From Bacteroidales bacterium (GTDB lineage: Bacteria; Bacteroidota; Bacteroidia; Bacteroidales; Muribaculaceae), in assembly GCA_022009815.1 (NCBI GenBank), contig CP091725.1:1116001-1180000 (forward strand): a DNA stretch of 64,000 nucleotides, in the 5' to 3' direction. The translations under genes and the position numbers were made by a program. This document shows, piece after piece, positions 57,773 to 64,000 of the stretch (positions are counted from its first letter, which is position 1; every line of letters starts with the position of its first letter). The notes under the pieces are model-generated. The model ran no database searches, had not been told where the DNA came from, and saw only the letters and a program-made list of their open reading frames with translations.

Positions 57773-60565
57773 ATGCCAATAAAGATAAGCAAAGTAGCAA
57801 ACGATTTGAATGTGGGGATTCCTACGCTGGTGGAATTTCTGCAGAAACACAATCAGGAGGTCGGCGATCCCGGCAACCTGAACCTTCGCATCTCCGACGA
57901 GCAGCACGAAATGCTGGTGCGCGCGTTTAAACGACAAAGACTTGAAGTCGAAGTCGGAGCGCTATGCCTCGGAGCGTCAGAAGGACAAAGTGAAAAACAA
58001 GGCTCCGCAAGAGCCTAAAAAGCCGGAGCAGATAAAGACTGTTGTGGAAACCGTGCAGAAGCCGAAGATTCTCGGCAAAATCGAACTCGACAAGCACAAC
58101 AACCCTGTCGTTGAAGAGAAGAAGCCAGAGCCCAAGCCAGCACCTGCGCCCGCACCCGCACCGAAGCCTGCGCCGAAGCCGGAACCTAAACCAGAGGTAA
58201 AGAAAGAGGTAAAGGAAGAGGTTAAGAAGGCGGAGGTGAAAGAGGAGGCAAAGCCAGCTCCGCAGCCGGCGCCACAGCCACAGAGCGCGCCGAAAGCCGC
58301 AGCACCTGAGGTTTCGGAATCCAACGAAATCAAGACTGTCGTGGCAACAATCGCCGCTCCTAAGATTCTCGGCAAAATCGACCTTGACGCCATCAACCAG
58401 TCGACCCGTCCGAAGAAGAAGTCGAAGGAGGAAAAGCGTAAAGAGCGCATCGCCAAGGAAAAACAAGCCAACGGAGGCGCAAACGCCGACAGCGAGAAGC
58501 GCAAGCGCAAACGCATCGGCAAGGAGAAAGTCGACATTGAGCATCCGGGCGGACAGCAAGCCGGCGGACAGAAGCAAGGTGGAGGCAACAACGACAGCCG
58601 CCGCAACAAGAACAAGAACGCCGACCGTCCGAACAACAAGGCCAAGCGCCACATAAAGGCAGAGGTCAGCGAAGAAGACGTGCAGAAGCAGGTTAAGGAA
58701 ACACTTGCGCGCCTCACCAACAAGCCTCAGAAGAAGAGTGCTAAATGGAGAAAAGAGAAGCGCGAGGCTTTTGAAGAGCGCGAGCGCGAGGAAGCCGCAT
58801 TGGAGGCAAAGGAAAGTAAGACGCTGCGCATCACAGAATTCGTGACAGCCAACGACTTGGCACTGATGATGGATGTGCCGGTCAACAAGGTTATCGCCAC
58901 ATGTATGAATATCGGCGTGATGGTTTCCATCAACCAGCGACTCGATGCTGAGACCATCAACCTTGTAGCAGAAGAATTCGGTTTCAAGACAGAATATATC
59001 AGTGCGGAAGTGTCGGAGGCAATCAACGAGGAGGCCGACTCCGAGGAAGATTTGCTGCCGCGTCCGCCGATTGTGACCGTGATGGGACACGTAGACCACG
59101 GTAAGACATCGCTGCTCGACTACATTCGCAACGCCAACGTTATTGCCGGCGAGGCTGGTGGCATCACGCAGCATATCGGAGCCTACAACGTGAAGCTTGA
59201 GGACGGCCGCCGCATCACGTTCCTCGACACCCCGGGCCACGAGGCATTTACGGCAATGCGTGCCCGCGGAGCCAAGGTGACGGATATCGCCATCATCATC
59301 GTTGCCGCCGACGACAACGTGATGCCGCAGACCATCGAGGCAATCAACCACGCCTCGGCAGCCGGTGTGCCAATCGTGTTTGCAATCAACAAGATAGACA
59401 AGCCTGCCGCCAATCCAGACAAATCAAGGAGGAGCTCGCCAATATGAACTACCTCGTGGAAGACTGGGGTGGAAAATATCAGTCGCAGGAAATCTCAGCC
59501 AAGAAGGGTATCGGTGTTAAAGAACTGCTCGACAAGGTGCTTCTCGAAGCAGAGATGCTCGACCTTAAAGCCAACCCCAACCGCAAGGCAACAGGCTCGA
59601 TTATCGAGTCGTCGCTCGACAAGGGTCGCGGCTATGTGGCAACCGTGCTTGTGAGCAACGGAACGCTGCGTGTGGGCGACATCATGGTGGCAGGAACAAG
59701 CTATGGCAAGATCCGCGCCATGTTCAACGAGCGCAACCAGCGCATCACGGAGGCAGGCCCTGCGGCACCGGCATTGGTGCTCGGTCTGAACGGTGCGCCG
59801 ACCGCCGGCGACACGTTCAACATTCTTGACACCGACCGTGAGGCACGCGAGATAGCTACGCGCCGCGAGCAATTGCAGCGCGAGGTCAAGGAGCGCACCC
59901 GCCGCATGCCGGGTCTCGACGACATTGCCCGCCGCCGCGCGTTGGGCGAGTTCCACGAGTTGAACCTTATTGTCAAAGGTGACGTTGACGGCTCAATCGA
60001 GGCGTTGAGCGACTCGCTTATCAAGCTGTCGACACCAGAGGTTCAGGTCAACGTAATCCACAAGGCCGTGGGCGCGATTTCGGAGAGCGACGTTACGCTT
60101 GCCGCCGCATCCGACGCCGTTATTATCGGCTTCCAGGTGCGTCCGTCGGTAGCCGCCCGCCGTCTGGCAGAAAACGATGGCGTCGACATCCGTCTCTATT
60201 CAATCATCTACGATGCAATCGAGGAGGTTAAAGACGCAATGGCAGGAATGCTCTCTCCGGAGCTCAAGGAAGAGGTTACCGGTACGGCAGAAGTGCTTCA
60301 AACCTACAAGATATCGAAGGTCGGCACGATTGCAGGCTGTATGGTGCGCGAGGGCAAGGTGAAACGCACGAGCAAAGTGCGCCTCATCCGCGACGGCATT
60401 GTCATCTATACAGGCGAGCTCGGCTCTCTGAAGCGTTTCAAGGACGATGTCAAGGAAGTGTCGTCGGGCTACGACTGCGGTCTTAACATCGCCAACTACA
60501 ACGATGTGAAGGAAGGCGACATGATTGAAGCCTACGAAGAAGTAGAGGTTTCAAAAACGCTGTAA
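57773..60565 (+). CDS. infB: Translation initiation factor IF-2
   Basis: Reconstructed 930-residue IF-2. N-terminal MPIKISKVANDLNVGIPTLV domain; a long Lys/Pro/Glu-rich linker (about residues 80-330); GTPase domain with G1 GHVDHGKT (about 437), G3 DTPGH (about 485) and G4 NKID (about 540); then domains II-IV ending NYNDVKEGDMIEAYEEVEV. The frame breaks at about 57,930 (AAACGAC; one base extra or two missing) and about 59,428 (GACAAATCAAGG; one G missing). IF-2 is essential, so both breaks are almost certainly sequence errors. Confidence 0.95.
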
Positions 60566-60574
60566 ACGCAGGCA

Positions 60575-61066
60575 ATGCGGACAGTGAGTGTCAACATCGG
60601 GACTAATCTCGGCGACCGCGAGGCAAACTTGCGCCGCGCCGTTGACGAGATAGCCCGCAGCGTTGGCAGCACCCCGCGAGTCTCAAGCATATACGAATCT
60701 GAAGCATGGGGTTATCAGTCTGATAACCCCTTTTTCAATATCGCTGTCGAGTTTGAGAGCGACTTGCCTGTCGGGCGTCTGCTCGACATCTTTCAGCGCA
60801 TCGAGCGCGAGGCGGGAAGCTCCAACCACCGCAATGCCGACGGCAGCTATGCCGACCGTCTGCTCGACATCGACATCGTGTATGCCGGCGATGAGGTTGT
60901 CGACACTGCCGCTGTCGTCCTGCCTCATCCACGAATGGACAAACGCGAGTTTGTGCTGGCACCGCTCTGCGAGCTGTCGCCCGGGTGGCGGCATCCCGTC
61001 AGCTTGCTGACGGCTGCAGAAATGCTTGCCCGTCTGCGCGCAACCGACAAAACAGACAGAAAATAG
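60575..61066 (+). CDS. folK: HPPK, folate biosynthesis pyrophosphokinase
   Basis: Intact 163-residue 6-hydroxymethyl-7,8-dihydropterin pyrophosphokinase, cytoplasmic, folate pathway. Family motifs: SVNIGTNLGDREANLRRAVD (N-terminal), SIYESEAWGYQSDNPFFNIA, and the catalytic DRLLDIDIVYAGDE followed by LPHPRMDKREFVLAPLCEL. It starts nine bases after infB. A perfect terminator-like hairpin lies inside the gene at 60,708-60,735. Confidence 0.93.
   Translation: MRTVSVNIGTNLGDREANLRRAVDEIARSVGSTPRVSSIYESEAWGYQSDNPFFNIAVEFESDLPVGRLLDIFQRIEREAGSSNHRNADGSYADRLLDIDIVYAGDEVVDTAAVVLPHPRMDKREFVLAPLCELSPGWRHPVSLLTAAEMLARLRATDKTDRK
60708..60735 (+). terminator. Terminator-like hairpin inside folK
   Basis: GGGGTTATC-AGTCT-GATAACCCC is followed directly by five T, all within coding sequence for WGYQSDNPFF. 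It has every formal feature of an intrinsic terminator in the sense direction. Confidence 0.7.
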
Positions 61067-61154
61067 GACATTAAGAATGAACATTTCAATTTCCGGCAAT
61101 GTTGGAAAGACAGATAAAAATGCGTAACTTGCGCACACAAAACGAAAGAAGCGA

Positions 61155-62138
61155 ATGAAGATAGGAACAATTGACTTGGGAGAGCGCCCGGTGCTGCTGG
61201 CACCGATGGAAGACGTGACTGATCCGTCGTTCCGTCTCATCTGCAAAGAGCAGGGAGCCGATATGGTCTACACGGAATTCGTGTCGGCCGACGCTCTTGT
61301 GCGCAACATCAACAGCACCACCCGCAAACTCCACACCAACGCCGCCGAGCGGCCTGTGGCGATACAAATCTACGGCAAGGAGGTGGAACCGATGGTGGAG
61401 GCTGCAAAAATCGCCGAGGCAGCCGGTCCCGACGTCATCGACATCAATTTCGGATGTCCGGTGAAGAAGGTGGCGTCGAAAGGCGCGGGGGCAGGAATGC
61501 TCCGCGACGTGCCCAAGCTGCTGCAAATCACGCGTTCGGTGGTCGACGCGGTGAAGTTGCCCGTGACGGTCAAGACCCGTCTGGGGTGGGACTGCGAAAA
61601 CAAAATCATCACCACGCTCGCCGAGCAGCTGCAGGACTGCGGCATCCGTGCGCTTACAATCCACGGACGCACCCGCAGCCAGATGTATACCGGCGACGCC
61701 GACTGGACGCTTATCGGCGAGGTGAAGCGCAATCCCCGCATCACGATACCGATTGTCGGCAACGGCGACATCACGACGCCAGAGGGCTTGAAAACGGCAT
61801 TCGACCGCTACGGAGTCGATGCGGTCATGGTGGGTAGAGCCTCGATAGGCGCTCCGTGGATTTTCCGCGAGATGAAGCACTATCTGCTCCACGGCACCGC
61901 GATAGAGATACCGGCGTCGGAGAAGATGGCGCTGCTCCGCCGCCAGATTGCGGAGAGCATCGAAGGCATCGATGAGTTGAGAGGCATTCTCCACATCCGC
62001 CGTCATCTTGCCGCGTCGCCGCTCTTCAAGGGTATCCCCAATTTCAGGGAAACGCGCATCGCAATGCTTCAGGCAAAGACGTGGGCAGAGCTCGACGACG
62101 TGCTGCAACGCATAGAAACTGATTATTTACATATTTAG
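61155..62138 (+). CDS. dusB: tRNA-dihydrouridine synthase (DusB-type)
   Basis: Intact 327-residue FMN enzyme that reduces uridine to dihydrouridine in tRNA. Family motifs: LLAPMEDVTDPSFRLICKEQ (N-terminal), DINFGCPVKKVASKGAGAGM with the catalytic Cys (about residue 100), RALTIHGRTRSQMYTGDADW, and VGNGDITTPEGLKTAF with MVGRASIGAPWIF. Starts 88 bases after folK; not necessarily the same transcript. Confidence 0.94.
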   Translation: MKIGTIDLGERPVLLAPMEDVTDPSFRLICKEQGADMVYTEFVSADALVRNINSTTRKLHTNAAERPVAIQIYGKEVEPMVEAAKIAEAAGPDVIDINFGCPVKKVASKGAGAGMLRDVPKLLQITRSVVDAVKLPVTVKTRLGWDCENKIITTLAEQLQDCGIRALTIHGRTRSQMYTGDADWTLIGEVKRNPRITIPIVGNGDITTPEGLKTAFDRYGVDAVMVGRASIGAPWIFREMKHYLLHGTAIEIPASEKMALLRRQIAESIEGIDELRGILHIRRHLAASPLFKGIPNFRETRIAMLQAKTWAELDDVLQRIETDYLHI

Positions 62139-62152
62139 AAACAAGCGACGTT

Positions 62153-62984
62153 ATGAAGAAATTCTTTGGCTATCATCACCCTCTGCTGCGCGGCAGCGGT
62201 AAATGCCACTCCACGCACCATCAATGTGGGCGAATTCAACGAACTGGTGGTTAACGACGGCATCAACGTGGTCTATTCCAACAATGCCGACTCAGTGGGC
62301 ATCGTGGCGTTTGACATCGAGAAGGAATACACATCCTACATCATGGCAGAGCGTTCGAAGGGCAGACTGAAAATACAGCTCGACCCTGCAGCAATCACTG
62401 TCAAGACACTGCCTACGGTCTATGTCTATTCGTCGTATCTGTACAAGGCAGAGAATACAAAAGACAGCACCCTGACGCTGCGCAAAGTGGCTCCGGGGGC
62501 TAAAATCGACATACAGCTTCAAGGCAACGGCACAATCATTGCCAACGGTCTCGACGCTATCAACATCAACCTTAAACTGCTCACGGGAAAGGGTAAAATC
62601 ATAACATCTGGCAAATGTGAGAACTTGTCGATAAAGAATGTGGGCACCGGCGAGATTCAAGCCGACGAGGTGGCGGCGAAACACGTGAAATGCGCGCTGA
62701 TGGGCACCGGCGCAATAGGCTGCGCCCCTAAGGAAACGCTCTCCGTGAAGGGCGTAGGCTCAGGAAAGGTGTACTATATCGGCAAACCTGTCATCACCAA
62801 GAGCAAGCTGTCGAATGTGAAAATCGTGCAGCTCGAAGGCGGCGTCGAGACAGAAGCCACCGATGTGATTGAAGACAATGAGCCGGAAACAGTGGCTGCC
62901 GAAGACCCGGAAACCACCGACAACGGCACCGGTCTGCTCGACTTGATGGAAGTGCCGGAGCCGGCAGTCGTAAACCGAGAATAG
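62153..62984 (+). CDS. Secreted DUF2807 (GIN domain) protein
   Basis: Reconstructed 276-residue protein. Repair of one extra T at about 62,166 gives the signal MKKF-LAIITLCCAAAVNA. The mature part has the head-GIN/DUF2807 beta-solenoid pattern: NVGEFNELVVNDGINVVYSN, KIDIQLQGNGTIIANGLDAI, NVGTGEIQADEVAAKHVKCA and KGVGSGKVYYIGKPVITKS. An acidic C-terminal tail follows. It is probably a periplasmic or surface adhesin-like domain; function unknown. Starts 14 bases after dusB. Confidence 0.82.
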
Positions 62985-62988
62985 GCGC

Positions 62989-64000
62989 GTGGAAGAAACC
63001 GAACTTAAACTGAAAACAGCGCGCACGCTGAAGTGGAACACCATCGACAAATTCGCTTCGCAGGTGTTCTACGGCGTCACGGGCGTCGTGCTTGCCAACC
63101 TGCTCTCGAAGGAAGACTTCGGGCTGGTCGGCGCTATGCTTGTGTTTCAGGCGTTCGCCTCATTGTTTGTCGACAGCGGATTCTGTGCGGCGCTGATACA
63201 GAAAAAATCGCCTACTGAAACAGACTATTGTACGGTTTTTTATTTCAACCTCGGCATCAGCATTGCCATCTACGCCATCCTGTGGGCTTGTGCGCCGTTG
63301 ATTGCCGACACCTTCGGCGACCAGCGTCTGATAAGCCTGTCGAGGGTGATGTTCCTGTCGTTTATCATCAACGCCACCGCCCTTGTGCAGACCAACCGCA
63401 TGATGAAGCAGATGACGATGGCGCGCGTGGCGATAGCCAACTCGCTGGGGCTTGTCGTGTCGGGAGCCGTGGGCATCTGGCTTGCCGTGGAAGGCTACGG
63501 CGCATGGGCAATAGTGTGGCAGACCATTGTGCTCGCCACCGTCAAATCGGTCTTCCTGTGGACGACAACAGGCTGGCTTCCGCGCACGGGGTTCAGCATG
63601 GCGTCGCTGCGGTCGGTGTTTTCCGTTGGCAGCGGAGTGATGGTGTGCTCTTTTCTCAACACATTGTCGCTCAACGCCTATTCGTTTATCATCGGTGCTT
63701 ACTACAACCTTGCCAAACTCGGATGCTACACGCAAGCCGACAAATGGAGCAAGATGGGCATACAGTCGATAGCGCAGATACTGACGGCGTCGTTCTTGCC
63801 GGTGCTCAGTGGCTTTCAGGACGACAGGGAGCGGCTGTTGCGCGCCATGCGCAAGATGAACCGGTTCACCGCCTATCTTGTCTTTCCTCTGCTGCTGTTG
63901 CTCACAACATGCGCCGAACCGATATTCCATATCCTGTTTGGCACTAAGTGGGATGAAGCCATAATCCTGTTTCAGATACTCGCCGTGCGCGGCATCTTCA
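62989..64000 (+). CDS. Polysaccharide flippase (Wzx/MATE-like, 3' partial)
   Basis: Begins at GTG 62,989 (VEETELKLKTARTLKWNTID), four bases after the DUF2807 stop, and runs off the window after about 337 codons. The sequence has FASQVFYGVTGVVLANLLSK and many membrane helices (GLVVSGAVGIWLAVEGYGAW; IVWQTIVLATVKSVFLWTTT), typical of the polysaccharide-biosynthesis family of lipid-linked oligosaccharide flippases in the inner membrane. No frame break in the visible part. No in-frame ATG lies nearby, so a GTG start is assumed. Confidence 0.82.
   Translation, partial: MEETELKLKTARTLKWNTIDKFASQVFYGVTGVVLANLLSKEDFGLVGAMLVFQAFASLFVDSGFCAALIQKKSPTETDYCTVFYFNLGISIAIYAILWACAPLIADTFGDQRLISLSRVMFLSFIINATALVQTNRMMKQMTMARVAIANSLGLVVSGAVGIWLAVEGYGAWAIVWQTIVLATVKSVFLWTTTGWLPRTGFSMASLRSVFSVGSGVMVCSFLNTLSLNAYSFIIGAYYNLAKLGCYTQADKWSKMGIQSIAQILTASFLPVLSGFQDDRERLLRAMRKMNRFTAYLVFPLLLLLTTCAEPIFHILFGTKWDEAIILFQILAVRGIF

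Noticed and set aside
58100..58320. Pro/Lys-rich repeats in infB as a separate low-complexity gene
   Set aside because: This is the normal variable linker of IF-2 between its N-terminal and GTPase domains.

Overview
The window joins two parts. Bases 1 to about 47,890 are most of a CTnDOT/ERL-family integrative conjugative element (ICE) of Bacteroidales. Bases from about 47,890 to 64,000 are host chromosome. The chromosomal genes (rimP-nusA-infB-folK-dusB, a flavodoxin-DUF2023 pair, secreted proteins with sorting-type C-termini) and a promoter of the -33 TTTG / -7 TAnnTTTG type point to Bacteroidales. A Muribaculaceae-like host is my best guess from protein character only.

ICE layout, read from its integrase end (right to left). 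A tyrosine integrase lies at 46.3-47.6 kb, preceded by a RhuM-like gene and two small plus-strand HTH genes. The excision operon follows at 40.5-45.0 kb: two HTH excisionase-type proteins, a DUF4099/DUF3945 protein and a topoisomerase III, equivalent to xis2c-xis2d-orf3-exc. Next come a DUF1896 gene and a giant DarB-like methylase/helicase gene, split by a group II intron exactly at the helicase Walker A motif. Where other family members carry tetQ/ermF cargo, this one has an AraC-type regulator with a five-gene fimbrial (FimB/Mfa2-fimbrillin) operon and a three-gene DUF2589 cassette. Then follow the regulators rteA-rteB, a small reductase-like gene and rteC, an ATP-binding regulator containing an 11-bp tandem repeat, the mobilisation genes mobA-mobB-mobC on the plus strand, and the transfer operon traA to traM on the minus strand. 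traM runs off the left edge, so the left ICE end is outside the window.

How it works together. RteA/RteB form a sensor/sigma54-type activator pair. Upstream of rteC there are three copies of a TGTTCA-n5-TGAACA inverted repeat, a GG-N10-GC promoter-like element and a 22-bp palindrome, which would let RteB switch on rteC and hence excision. Integrase, the Xis proteins and topoisomerase handle excision. MobA/B/C process and couple the DNA, and TraA-M build the type IV secretion channel.

Data quality. About 40 single-base insertions or deletions, mostly in short homopolymers, break otherwise intact reading frames. They include essential chromosomal genes (infB twice, rimP once). I therefore treat nearly all frameshifts as probable sequencing or assembly errors and annotate the reconstructed genes across them.

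The most unusual signals are the intron in the Walker A motif, the rteC promoter architecture, the out-of-phase 11-bp repeat, a five-copy direct-repeat operator before the fimbrial operon, and the uncharacterised DUF2589 cassette.
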